Assembly (NCBI GenBank): GCA_003565035.1
Contig: PXDP01000361.1
Location: 1-15,719, forward strand
Reading direction: 5' to 3'
DNA length: 15,719 bases
DNA from: PVC group bacterium
GTDB lineage: Bacteria; Verrucomicrobiota; Kiritimatiellia; SS1-B-03-39; UBA6053
Below are positions 1-7,665 of the stretch, piece after piece (position 1 is the stretch's first letter; every line of letters begins with the position of its first letter). The translations under genes and the position numbers were made by a program. A model generated the notes under the pieces. That model worked only from the letters and a program-made list of their open reading frames with translations. It searched no databases and was not told the origin of the DNA.

Positions 1-367
1 GCAATACCAGTTGAATCAGCAAATGGATGACCTGTGACAAGACACTGGCCACGGGAATAATCATTCTGGGAAACCGGAGTTTTTTAATAATCTGGGTGTT
101 TTGCACCAGGGAACCGGTGGCAGTATTCATGCAGAGGGAGAAAAAATTAAACGGAATCAGTCCCAGGAGCAGAAAAATCCCAAAGTGATTGATGGTGTCA
201 TTTTTATGAATGTGGGTAAAGATCACCAGCAGGGTGCCCAGCATAATCAACGGATTCAGGACCGACCAGAGTACTCCCAATGACATGTTGCGGTATTGGG
301 TGCGGAAATCCTTGAGAATCAGATTCCAAAGCGAGAATCTGTAACTGGGGCCTGGTGCGGAAATCAT
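1..367 (-). CDS. ABC-2 type polysaccharide/O-antigen exporter permease, N-terminal part (cut by window edge)
   Basis: Inner-membrane permease subunit of an ABC exporter that would move a lipid-linked polysaccharide out of the cytoplasm (Wzm/TagG/RfbA type). Reading leftwards from an ATG at 365-367, 122 codons are open to the window edge. The cytoplasmic start (SLWNLILKDFRTQYRNMSLG) is followed by a first hydrophobic segment (LGVLWSVLNPLIMLGTLLVI), a second segment around FGIFLLLGLIPFNFF, then the NTATGSLVQN and KLRFPR..IPVASVLS elements, all characteristic of this family. A TAA lies in frame just upstream of the ATG, so the start is fixed. No strong Shine-Dalgarno sequence is visible. About half of the usual ~260-residue protein is present. 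The partner ATPase (Wzt-like) should lie beyond the left edge. Confidence 0.9.
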   Translation of the reverse strand, partial: MISAPGPSYRFSLWNLILKDFRTQYRNMSLGVLWSVLNPLIMLGTLLVIFTHIHKNDTINHFGIFLLLGLIPFNFFSLCMNTATGSLVQNTQIIKKLRFPRMIIPVASVLSQVIHLLIQLVL

Positions 368-696
368 GTGGGTCTTTTACGCACGGCAACTTGATTTGCC
401 AGCAAAAAAGCCGCATCGGGTTGTTGTGGGGCGCATCCCTTTATCAAGGTGTGGGTCTGAATCGGAGGAGGACTGCGGGAACTACAGAGAACTGCGGACA
501 ACCCTGAACCCCACTGTATTTCCTCGACCTCATTGCCTCTGTATAACCTGCGAAAAGACGGGAGAAGCGGATGAAAAAGCAGAGGTTCGGTTGAGAACGG
601 AACGGAATGGATCGAAGAGCTTTGCGGTTAAAGTATTCTTTCGGGGGGGCATGCGAACATGTTGTGAACAGAGTGCCGGAGGGTGCGCGTTAAAGA
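368..696. other. Intergenic stretch with no supported gene
   Basis: This 329-base stretch lies between the stop of the beta-helix gene and the start of the exporter permease, both on the minus strand. It should contain the permease promoter and the beta-helix gene's 3' end. I find no convincing sigma-70 promoter or rho-independent terminator. A small inverted repeat (GGCAA at 385-389, loop CTTGAT, TTGCC at 396-400) lies in the likely permease leader, and a G-run sits near 644-650. A 118-codon plus-strand reading frame crosses most of the stretch, but its translation is Cys/Arg-rich, resembles nothing I know and runs into the beta-helix gene, so I do not call it. Confidence 0.6.
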
Positions 697-3186
697 TTAC
701 AAGAAGCGATTTTCCTTGGTAGACCAGAGGCCGCCGCCGGAAGTGATGCCGATCCATTCCTGGCGGTTTTCACTCCAGAACCAGACCCCGGTTCCGTCCC
801 TTGCGAACCACACAAATCCGAATGCATCGCTTGCAAGCCAGCCCTGGGGTGTATCAGGGGTTGCGGTCACAGCACCGATACGCGTATTGTATCGGGTCAT
901 GGACCCTCCGATTGGATTAAAAAATCCAAAATCAAAGCTGTGGAAGGTTCCGTCCGGCCGCACATCAAACCAGGTTTGCAGTTGGTTGGCCCAGAGATAA
1001 TCCAGCTCAAATTTCATCCAGCCGAAACGCTCGCTCCACAGCCAGCCTTGGGTATCCACAGACTCATTACCCGCATATAGAAACCCAAAACGGGAGGAAA
1101 TCAGCCAGTCATCCTGCCCCATAGGCTGAAGGGTCCCAAGTCTGGGGCTGAAACTGCCGCCGTTTTCATGTTGCAGCGGCTGTTGGAGTCGCTCAGAGAA
1201 GACACTGGATGCATTGGGCGTGGGATGAGTCAAGGAGACTCGGCCCAGCCATCCCTGAGTGATGGAGCCCTGTGGCTCCAGGGCCCCCAGATTGGCACCG
1301 GAGGTTGCCCGGGTGATGGGTGCCTCTCCGAAGGGTGATATGGCGTGCTCCAGTACATTCAGGTCGTCGTAGATCGACGGCAGTCCTATGCCGTTAAAGG
1401 CCGATTGAGCCTGTGCGGCAGCGGTTCCGGCGGATGCATTCACCGGGAGATAGTAGAAGAGGTCCTGTTTGGGGTCGCCGCCGATCAGGTCACCCAGAAA
1501 AACAGGCCGCTGCCCCAGAGAGCCGACTCCGTTCCCGGCCTTGGGGGGATTGCTGGTCCAGTTGGCCAACGTGAACATGGTGCCATACCAATCGATCACG
1601 GGAATTTGCCGCTCCGGGCGGGTGAGAGGTCCGGAGGCGAAAAGGTTATAGCGGACGGTATGGTTCAATGCCGTCATCCAGACCCAGAACTGTGCCAGAC
1701 GGTTATTGTATACCAGATTGTTCGCCATCAGGATATTGTCGGAGGGGCCCGCACCTCCGGCGATCAGAATGCCGGCGTTGTCACTGCGATGGGGCATAGA
1801 CCCGTTTGCGATCACCGTGTTATGTAGGACCACCGAGTTACTGGAGCGGTTCATACTGATACCCGCCCCCTCGTTGTGAACCACAACGTTGCCAATGATA
1901 AATGTGCCGGGCGAGTCAAGATCGGCCAGAATTCCGTTTCCGTCACCATACCAATCGGCACCCGCCGTCCCGGCAATGCCATTGCGCTGTCCCGAGATGA
2001 AATTCCGCAAAATTAGGTTTCCTGGACCTGTGAAAATCGTGGAAACCCCGCTGGTTCCCCCTTTGAGCCACCCGCAATTCAGCATGCGGTTGTCCGCGAT
2101 CAGATTGGGGGAAGATCCGGTGGCTGTTGCTTGATCCCCCACCAGAAAAATTCCGCTTTTACCGGCCTCTTGAAAAGTGTTGCCTTCAATCTGGAGATGA
2201 TCGACCATGAAACCGTTTACACCATACGCGCTGATGTCATAAACAGTGTTTCCGGAAATGTGGATATGTGATGAGTTTAAAATCGAGAAGGCGTTCCCCT
2301 GTTCTCCGCCCTGTTCAGGCGTTTTCAGGTAGGCGGGATTATACCATTGGTCATCATTAGTCCCGCGGAAACGAAAATGTTCGATCCGGTTGTTTTGGAA
2401 AACAATATTCGGATTGTCAAAAGAACCGCCGTTACAGTTTTGGACCCAAACTGCGGCCGCGGAACTGTCTGGGTTAATAATAGGACGGCTGTTTTTTTCT
2501 GTAGTCCAGGTAAAGAGGTTGTTTTCAAAAATGAGGGGTAGTGCGGGCGTTTGACCTGACAAAAGGATTGTTGCCTGAACAGAGGAACCCGGGCCATAAT
2601 TATCAACAAACTCGCAGTTTCGAACCGCGATATTGGAGCAATCTCCTGTGAGGAGAATCGTGTTTGTCCCTCGGCCGTTGATGAACGTTGTGTTTTCCAC
2701 AGTGATGTTTTGCGCGTTCTGGATATTCAGCGTGGCATAGCTTTCAGAATTCACAAAGCGACAACTCTGCAGGAGGATGTTCTCCGCGTTGCCGGTTATC
2801 ACCATTCCGCCGTCACGGATTTCAACCCCCTCAAAGCTCGTGCCGATTGCCCCTGAGAGGGTTACGGCTGCGCTTCCGGCTGCAACTTGGATCACAGGCA
2901 CTTCATTCTCATGCGCGGAAAACGTAAGGTTTTGCGGGCTGCCGGAGCCCAGCCAAAGTGATTCCGCGTAGGTTCCGCCCCGCAGAATAATCTGGCCGTT
3001 ATTGCCTGAAAGCTGCAAGGCTCTCGCAAGGGTCTGGACCGGAAGTGCCTGTGTTCCTGGGTTGCTGTTATTGCCGCTGGGGGCAACAAATATCTCGGAT
3101 GAACCAGCCGGGGACAGCGAGGGGAGGAGACCCAGGAGAAGCGCAGCCAGTGGAATGATGGAGATGGAAGAGCGTTTAAGTTTCAT
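697..3186 (-). CDS. Secreted right-handed parallel beta-helix protein with Trp-rich C-terminal domain
   Basis: An 829-residue exported protein. Residues 1 to about 28 are a signal peptide (MKLKR, a Leu/Ile/Ala core, then SPAGS). The mature start (IFVAPSGNNSNPGTQALPVQ) is the typical opening of DUF1565/pectin-lyase-like beta-helix proteins. Residues ~30-560 carry repeated short coils with N-ladder motifs such as ENTTFINGRG, FENNLF, ISGNTVYDIS, IEGNTFQEAG and MANNLVYNNR. Such folds are common in polysaccharide lyases, epimerases and adhesins; no catalytic triad could be assigned, so substrate and activity are unknown. Residues 694-829 form a Trp-rich domain (12 Trp in 136) shared with the divergent cyclophilin gene. 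The start ATG is preceded by an AAGG about 10 nt upstream. It is transcribed away from the cyclophilin gene across a 169-bp gap. It ends RFL, whereas the related copies end RFLP. Confidence 0.88.
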   Translation of the reverse strand: MKLKRSSISIIPLAALLLGLLPSLSPAGSSEIFVAPSGNNSNPGTQALPVQTLARALQLSGNNGQIILRGGTYAESLWLGSGSPQNLTFSAHENEVPVIQVAAGSAAVTLSGAIGTSFEGVEIRDGGMVITGNAENILLQSCRFVNSESYATLNIQNAQNITVENTTFINGRGTNTILLTGDCSNIAVRNCEFVDNYGPGSSVQATILLSGQTPALPLIFENNLFTWTTEKNSRPIINPDSSAAAVWVQNCNGGSFDNPNIVFQNNRIEHFRFRGTNDDQWYNPAYLKTPEQGGEQGNAFSILNSSHIHISGNTVYDISAYGVNGFMVDHLQIEGNTFQEAGKSGIFLVGDQATATGSSPNLIADNRMLNCGWLKGGTSGVSTIFTGPGNLILRNFISGQRNGIAGTAGADWYGDGNGILADLDSPGTFIIGNVVVHNEGAGISMNRSSNSVVLHNTVIANGSMPHRSDNAGILIAGGAGPSDNILMANNLVYNNRLAQFWVWMTALNHTVRYNLFASGPLTRPERQIPVIDWYGTMFTLANWTSNPPKAGNGVGSLGQRPVFLGDLIGGDPKQDLFYYLPVNASAGTAAAQAQSAFNGIGLPSIYDDLNVLEHAISPFGEAPITRATSGANLGALEPQGSITQGWLGRVSLTHPTPNASSVFSERLQQPLQHENGGSFSPRLGTLQPMGQDDWLISSRFGFLYAGNESVDTQGWLWSERFGWMKFELDYLWANQLQTWFDVRPDGTFHSFDFGFFNPIGGSMTRYNTRIGAVTATPDTPQGWLASDAFGFVWFARDGTGVWFWSENRQEWIGITSGGGLWSTKENRFL
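700..1107 (-). repeat. Trp-rich C-terminal domain, copy A (in the beta-helix gene)
   Basis: This segment encodes residues 694-829 of the beta-helix protein. It matches residues 367-508 of the cyclophilin protein (copy B) along its whole length: SERFGWM, LQTW, DG(T/S)FHSFDFG, TRYN(T/S)RIG, FGFVWFARDGTGVWFWS and GITSGGG.WST are shared. As the two genes are divergent, copies A and B form a long imperfect inverted repeat about 3.3 kb apart. Within the domain two halves resemble each other (GWLWSERFGWM...LWANQLQTW and GWLASDAFGFV...FWSENRQEW). I do not recognise it as a named family. Confidence 0.85.
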
Positions 3187-3355
3187 GTCAGTGCCTTGTT
3201 GGAGAAATCGGGTTCGCGTTTAAAATGCAGGTTTTTTTGCAGTGTTCATTGGATTTGAGACGGAATCAAGCTGAATTTCGGGAAATCGGGGTGGAGTTCA
3301 GAGAAGATTGATTTTAGGATTGCGGTTATCGGGCAGGCTTGTACCGTCTTTAATC
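3187..3355. promoter_or_regulatory. Divergent promoter region for the beta-helix and cyclophilin genes
   Basis: The 169 bp between two divergent start codons must serve both genes unless transcription enters from elsewhere. It is AT-richer than the flanking genes and includes a T-run at about 3232-3238. A short direct repeat (GAAATCGGG) occurs near 3204 and again near 3281. I could not pick out a good -35/-10 pair in either direction, so promoter positions are not assigned. The shared region and shared C-terminal domain suggest co-regulation, which is inference. Confidence 0.4.
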
Positions 3356-4882
3356 ATGATAGAATCCTACACCAAGCGCGCAATTTTGTTAATCGCTCTG
3401 CACATGTTCTCCGCCGGAGTTACCCCGAGAGCCCATGGGCAGTCTGCCTCCCTGGCGGATTTTTTTCCTGTCCGTCTGGATGCAGGCCAAACTGAAACGC
3501 TTTATCTTTCAGATTTCTCCGAAATCGACTGGCGGATTCGCAAAAACACGAGTCTCGGCCCTATTGATGTAATCCTGCGGAATGACGCAGCCCCCCAAAC
3601 CGTCAGAAATTATCTGAATTATGTTGTCAGTGGCGCGTATCATCAGGGGATGGTTCACAGATCGGTGCCCGGATTTGTTATTCAGGGTGGGGGGTACAGT
3701 TTGACGGGCAGCGGAGAGGATTTTCAGGTTGCCCCGATTGAAAATCAGGGCACCGTTCCCGGAGAATTTCAGTTGCCGAATGTACGGGGAACCCTGGCCA
3801 TGGCATTGGTGGGCGGCAATCCCGACAGCGGCACCACCCAATGGTTTATCAATGTGGGGAACAATCCCGGACTGGATGATCCCGCCAACGGGCCGTTTAC
3901 CGTGTTTGGCGAGGTTTTGCCTCCCGGGATGGAACGTGTTGATGAGATCAATTCTCTGATGCGGGTCAATTTTGGCGATGCCTTCGGTGAAGTGCCCCTC
4001 ATCCGGTTTGATCAGGAGGTTCCTGTGGTTTTTGATGATTTCTTACGGTTGACCACCACGGAGATTTTAGATCCCCCGGAGATTTTGAATGTCGTCCCCG
4101 AAGGCGTGATTGATGTGAGCCTGAATGGGCACCGATTGGTAATTGAATCCTTTCCTGATGCTCTCGGCCACGTCGAGGTGACCCTCGGATTTCACCGCAA
4201 CGGCACCCGGGTGCAGGAAGTTCTCGGTGTTATTGTGGGCACCGAAGTTCAAAGCGCGTTTGGCAACGTGCAGGAAGGGCCTGACGAACGATACAGCAGC
4301 ACGGTTTACGGTGAAATTGAGTTTGAGGGTGGGGATCGGGAGTCAAACCGGGCCTTCAGTTATTCGCTGCAGGCGGAGCTGATTGCGGATGAGGATTCTG
4401 TGCAAAGCCCTCAGTATGGACAACTGGTTCCAAACCCCTGGGGCCTTTCCTACTGGGTGATCAGCGAGTTTTTCGGTCTGGTGCATTTCGGAGCCACAGG
4501 GAGTCAGTATGCGGGCTGGGTGAGCAGCGAACGCTTTGGCTGGATGCGGTTTGTGGAGGCAGGAGACGGAAACCGTTATCTATGGGTTCATCGATTGCAG
4601 ACGTGGATGGCGGTGAATTCGGACGGGAGTTTCCACAGCTTTGATTTCGGATGGCTGGTGCCGGAGCCGGGATCTCTCACCCGCTACAACAGCCGTATCG
4701 GGATTTTGATCGATGATGAACACAATCCCGAAGGCTGGCTGCGGAGTGACCGCTTCGGTTTCGTATGGTTCGCCCGCGACGGAACCGGTGTCTGGTTCTG
4801 GAGTTCCAGCCGAAACGAATGGCTGGGCATCACCTCCGGTGGCGGCATTTGGTCCACGGCCGAAGGGCGGTTCCTGCCTTAG
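3356..4882 (+). CDS. Secreted cyclophilin-type peptidyl-prolyl cis-trans isomerase with Trp-rich C-terminal domain
   Basis: A 508-residue exported protein that should catalyse proline cis-trans isomerisation outside the cytoplasm. Residues 1-29 form a signal peptide (TKR, then ILLIALHMFSAG, cut near AHGQS). The cyclophilin domain spans ~67-215. HRSVPGFVIQGG holds the equivalents of human CypA Arg55, Phe60 and Gln63 (here R102, F107, Q110), and TTQWFIN gives the Gln-x-Phe pair (Q162, F164). The CypA Trp121 position is Leu (GLDD), as in many bacterial cyclophilins. Residues ~215-365 are an unrecognised, probably beta-rich linker. Residues 367-508 are the Trp-rich domain also found at the end of the beta-helix protein. 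ATG 3356 is preferred over TTG 3308 because it puts the signal peptide at the N-terminus. The methyltransferase begins 36 bp downstream. Confidence 0.9.
   Translation: MIESYTKRAILLIALHMFSAGVTPRAHGQSASLADFFPVRLDAGQTETLYLSDFSEIDWRIRKNTSLGPIDVILRNDAAPQTVRNYLNYVVSGAYHQGMVHRSVPGFVIQGGGYSLTGSGEDFQVAPIENQGTVPGEFQLPNVRGTLAMALVGGNPDSGTTQWFINVGNNPGLDDPANGPFTVFGEVLPPGMERVDEINSLMRVNFGDAFGEVPLIRFDQEVPVVFDDFLRLTTTEILDPPEILNVVPEGVIDVSLNGHRLVIESFPDALGHVEVTLGFHRNGTRVQEVLGVIVGTEVQSAFGNVQEGPDERYSSTVYGEIEFEGGDRESNRAFSYSLQAELIADEDSVQSPQYGQLVPNPWGLSYWVISEFFGLVHFGATGSQYAGWVSSERFGWMRFVEAGDGNRYLWVHRLQTWMAVNSDGSFHSFDFGWLVPEPGSLTRYNSRIGILIDDEHNPEGWLRSDRFGFVWFARDGTGVWFWSSSRNEWLGITSGGGIWSTAEGRFLP
4454..4879 (+). repeat. 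Trp-rich C-terminal domain, copy B (in the cyclophilin gene)
   Basis: This segment encodes residues 367-508 of the cyclophilin protein, from WVISEFFG to the final RFLP. It aligns end to end with copy A, with a few extra residues around the AGDGNRY loop. Codons 4754-4804 encode FGFVWFARDGTGVWFWS, identical to copy A (772-822). Over those 51 nt there are seven base differences and all are silent. The last ~65 nt also match the relic at 7513-7620 closely. Confidence 0.85.
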
Positions 4883-4918
4883 AGTGATATACCCTCATCA
4901 AGCAAAGCGAAAAAACAC

Positions 4919-5857
4919 ATGAAGAATGCAATGGATGAGCTTTCCAAAAAGATTGGGAGTTTTTGGGACAATAAACTTAAGGCCACAAAAGAGCAGGGTG
5001 ATGCGCTCCGACGGCACTGGTGGGAAGACCCGCATACTCTCCGGCATATTAACCGTATTGTTTGCGGAGAGCCATTAGATGGAATGAGCGCAGGCTTTCA
5101 CCGGCGTATCGGTCAGATTCTCTCTGGCCGCGGAATTAAAAAGCCCAGAGCCATTTCAATTGGCGCCGGATCCGGAATGAAAGAAATATGGCTGTTGCAA
5201 TCCAATGCCGTTGCGACCGTGGATGCCTATGAATTGGGCCCGGGCATGGTTGAGGAGGGACGGCGACTGGCAAAGCAGTATGGCATGGAAGACCGGATGC
5301 AGATGCACCTTGGCAGCCCTCTTGAAGAAATCGCCGATGAATCTTATGATTTGGTTTATTGGAATAACGCTCTCCATCACATGCCCGATACACCCGCCGC
5401 TCTTACCTGGAGCCATGGTATTCTCAAACCCGGCGGATTACTTGCCTTCGATGACTATGTCGGACCGAACCGCTTTCAGTTTTCAGATGAATTGATTGAT
5501 CGTGTGAATCAGATTACGACATTGATCCCCGACCGGCTCCTGGGGAAAGTTGGCTGTCCCGGTGAGAAGATGCCTAAACGGGTCAGTCGTTGGGACCCCG
5601 CAGTAGTTGAAGCGGACGATCCGTCTGAGGCACCCGACAGCGGGAGGATCCTGCCAGCTTTGCATTCCACCTTTCCAGAGGCTGAAGTGATTCCAACCGG
5701 AGGTGCTATCTATTTTCTGGCTCTGAACCACTTATTCGGCAACTTCGACTCAGAAGAAGACATTGCGCTTCTCAATCTGCTTCTTCTGGCTGACAGACTG
5801 CTGGCGGAGCGTTTCGAAACTCCGTATACGGTTGCATTTGCCTCCCGCTCATGTTGA
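4919..5857 (+). CDS. Class I SAM-dependent methyltransferase
   Basis: A 312-residue cytoplasmic enzyme that transfers a methyl group from S-adenosylmethionine to an unknown acceptor, plausibly a sugar or glycan end given its position. The Rossmann-fold motifs are clear: motif I AISIGAGSGMKE (~78-89), the acidic residue after strand 2 in VDAYELGPGM (E105), the motif ESYDLVYWNNALHHM (141-155), and LKPGGLLAFDDYVGPNRFQF (169-188), which resembles Methyltransf_11/25 members. The N-terminal ~70 residues (FWDNKL, HWWEDP) form a helical cap and the C-terminal third is family-specific. It starts 36 bp after the cyclophilin gene on the same strand, so co-transcription is possible. No strong ribosome binding site is visible. 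The acceptor cannot be inferred from the sequence. Confidence 0.87.
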   Translation: MKNAMDELSKKIGSFWDNKLKATKEQGDALRRHWWEDPHTLRHINRIVCGEPLDGMSAGFHRRIGQILSGRGIKKPRAISIGAGSGMKEIWLLQSNAVATVDAYELGPGMVEEGRRLAKQYGMEDRMQMHLGSPLEEIADESYDLVYWNNALHHMPDTPAALTWSHGILKPGGLLAFDDYVGPNRFQFSDELIDRVNQITTLIPDRLLGKVGCPGEKMPKRVSRWDPAVVEADDPSEAPDSGRILPALHSTFPEAEVIPTGGAIYFLALNHLFGNFDSEEDIALLNLLLLADRLLAERFETPYTVAFASRSC

Positions 5858-5934
5858 ACTGCTTTTTCCTTGGGGCTACTGAATTTCAGGAGTGGTTTCA
5901 GACTTCGGCTGCGATGCTTGACGGGAGATATTCT

Positions 5935-5961
5935 ATGGTGTTAGTAAACGTAAATGGCTAA
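5935..5961 (+). other. Possible 8-codon leader frame overlapping the GT39-like start
   Basis: ATG 5935 opens MVLVNVNG and stops at TAA 5959-5961, just inside the GT39-like gene that begins at 5954. A purine-rich GGGAGA (5924-5929) sits at normal ribosome-binding distance from this ATG but is about 24 nt from the gene's own ATG, which lacks a site of its own. Translation of the leader could carry ribosomes to the gene start. It may equally be chance. Confidence 0.25.
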
Positions 5962-7510
5962 CTCCCGAATCCTTCTCCGGGAACCTTCACAAGTTCTTCG
6001 AACCCTTTTCAGCCTGCTTTTTTTTGTGGTTTTGTGGCTGGGCCTGGTTCATCTGTACCGTATGAATGCGGTGTTTCCTTTCTGGTATCACTGGGACGAA
6101 GAGTTCAAAGCGGTTCAGGTTATTTTCAACATTCGGAACCTGCATCATCCGCTTCTTCTGCTGAACACTGCCGCCATTCTGGAACAGTTGAATGATCCGG
6201 GCACGTATAATTCGCAGCATGTCACCGAACTGGGCCGTCTGGCCTCCGCCGGGTTCGCCTCTGCCGGGGTGTGTATTTTGTTATGGACGGCGGTGAAAAT
6301 CAAAGGGGTTCCCGCCGGATTTTTTGTGTTCTGTCTGGTGGCCTTTCACCCCAGACTGTTTGAGCTTGCGCACTATTTTAAAGAAGATTCGGCCCTCTTT
6401 TTCGGCTGGTCATCGGTGATCGGTGCTGCACGGCTATATCAGCGTTCTCCGTCCTCTAAAACGGCATTTTTATTCGGCATCGCCGCGGGCCTGGCGGTTT
6501 CCGGAAAATATATTGGAATCATTGCGTCTCTCTGCGCCTTGGCTTGTGTCCTGATTGATCACCGTAAGCGGGTGCCGGTTTTTTTATTGGGCGCGGTCAC
6601 GACTTTTTGTTTAATCAATTATCAGGCCCTGCTTCAGCCGGGCGGAGCCTTGGAGAAAATTCAATGGGAGGTTGGCCAACAATTAAACAATCAAACGTTT
6701 GTGAAGTCTCCGCTTACGATGTTGTGGCTGGACCTCGGACCGGCAGGAACCGTGTTGTTTGCCGCCTCACTGCCGGTACTCTTTATTGGAAGCAAACATG
6801 ACCGATCCGTTCTGCTCCTCGCCTTTGCCGCAATGTCAGTTTATTTCATCGCCTTGAGTCACATCAGTCGCATGATGGACCGGTATATGTTGATGATTGA
6901 AGTATCCGTCTGGTGGTTGATTGCTCTGGGGCTGGCACAGATCCTTCGGATTTCATTCATTTCAGTCCGCCCTTTATTTCGAAATCTGCTGTTTATTTCT
7001 GCGGTGCTGTTCTGCCTCTGGCGTTTGCAAACCTTTCCCGCCGCCTGGGAATTTTTCAGTGCAGAGGACTCCCGTTTGCAGACGGCGAGGCAGTTGGAGG
7101 GGCTTGTGGAGCCGGGAGATAAACTCATGCTGGACTTCGACGTACTCTTTCCTGGGGATGTACATTATGCCGATGGCTATTTTTCGCAGCAAAGCTGGCA
7201 GGGATGGATCCCGTCGTATCCCTCCCGGGTTGTGCAGCACTGGTATAAGCATGACGGCGAAGATATGTTTGAAACGCTTCTGGCGGATGGAATCACGCTC
7301 GTTGCGGTTTCTCCCCGTTACGTCAGCAGATATAAACGCATCCCCACGACCACTACCATTGGACATTTTCGAGATGTGCAGTGGCGCAGGCCGTTTTACG
7401 AACGACTTTTTGCAGAAGGTGAATTGATCCTTGAGAACGAAGGAGTTCCCGGCACCTTTGTCGCGCCACCCCTGCAAGTGTTCCGCATTGCGCCGCCGCC
7501 CGGCGAGTGA
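5954..7510 (+). CDS. GT39/ArnT-like (GT-C fold) integral membrane glycosyltransferase
   Basis: A 518-residue polytopic membrane protein of the PMT/ArnT type, which normally uses a polyprenyl-phosphate sugar as donor and works on the outer face of the inner membrane. After a first membrane segment (~17-34) comes the loop motif WYHWDEE (44-50), whose acidic pair fits the catalytic Asp/Glu of GT-C enzymes. Further support is FHPRLFELAHYFKEDS (131-146), several hydrophobic segments to ~355, and DRYML (309-313) like the conserved RY motif of the family. The last ~150 residues are a soluble domain. A TAA directly precedes the ATG, so the start cannot move upstream. It follows the methyltransferase by 96 bp. 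An 8-codon frame (5935-5961) with a GGGAGA upstream overlaps its start. Donor and acceptor are unknown. Confidence 0.82.
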   Translation: MANSRILLREPSQVLRTLFSLLFFVVLWLGLVHLYRMNAVFPFWYHWDEEFKAVQVIFNIRNLHHPLLLLNTAAILEQLNDPGTYNSQHVTELGRLASAGFASAGVCILLWTAVKIKGVPAGFFVFCLVAFHPRLFELAHYFKEDSALFFGWSSVIGAARLYQRSPSSKTAFLFGIAAGLAVSGKYIGIIASLCALACVLIDHRKRVPVFLLGAVTTFCLINYQALLQPGGALEKIQWEVGQQLNNQTFVKSPLTMLWLDLGPAGTVLFAASLPVLFIGSKHDRSVLLLAFAAMSVYFIALSHISRMMDRYMLMIEVSVWWLIALGLAQILRISFISVRPLFRNLLFISAVLFCLWRLQTFPAAWEFFSAEDSRLQTARQLEGLVEPGDKLMLDFDVLFPGDVHYADGYFSQQSWQGWIPSYPSRVVQHWYKHDGEDMFETLLADGITLVAVSPRYVSRYKRIPTTTTIGHFRDVQWRRPFYERLFAEGELILENEGVPGTFVAPPLQVFRIAPPPGE

Positions 7511-7512
7511 CA

Positions 7513-7620
7513 GGGGGCAACCGTTCAGCGTACATTTATAGTCAAGACCTTCAGGAGTGGATCGGCATCACATCGGAAGGCGGTCTTTGGTCCACGACGG
7601 AAGGGCGGTTTTTACCTTGA
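7513..7620 (+). pseudogene. Relic 1 of the Trp-rich C-terminal domain
   Basis: Starting three bases after the GT39-like gene's stop, and in another frame, the sequence reads GNRSAYIYSQDLQEW, then IGITSEGGLWSTTEGRFLP and a stop at 7618-7620. This is the final ~35 residues of the shared Trp-rich domain; copy B ends GITSGGGIWSTAEGRFLP. DNA similarity to 4818-4882 is also high. No start codon or upstream part of the domain is present because the GT39-like gene occupies that space. I read it as the 3' remnant of a lost paralogous gene, not an expressed protein. Confidence 0.8.
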
Positions 7621-7665
7621 ATTCCCATAATCCGATGAACAAAGTGTTTTAATCATGTCTTTAGT

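Noticed and set aside
366..722. 118-codon plus-strand frame in the gap beside the permease
   Set aside because: It overlaps the permease start and the 3' end of the beta-helix gene, has no ribosome site, and its Cys/Arg-rich translation resembles nothing I know.
6921..7427. 168-codon plus-strand and 167-codon minus-strand frames within the GT39-like gene
   Set aside because: They lie wholly inside a well-supported membrane protein gene and have no family features or ribosome sites.
7513..7620. C-terminal extension of the GT39-like protein by frameshift into relic 1
   Set aside because: The GT39-like frame ends normally at 7510 after a plausible C-terminus, the relic is in another frame, and no slippery sequence is seen at the junction.
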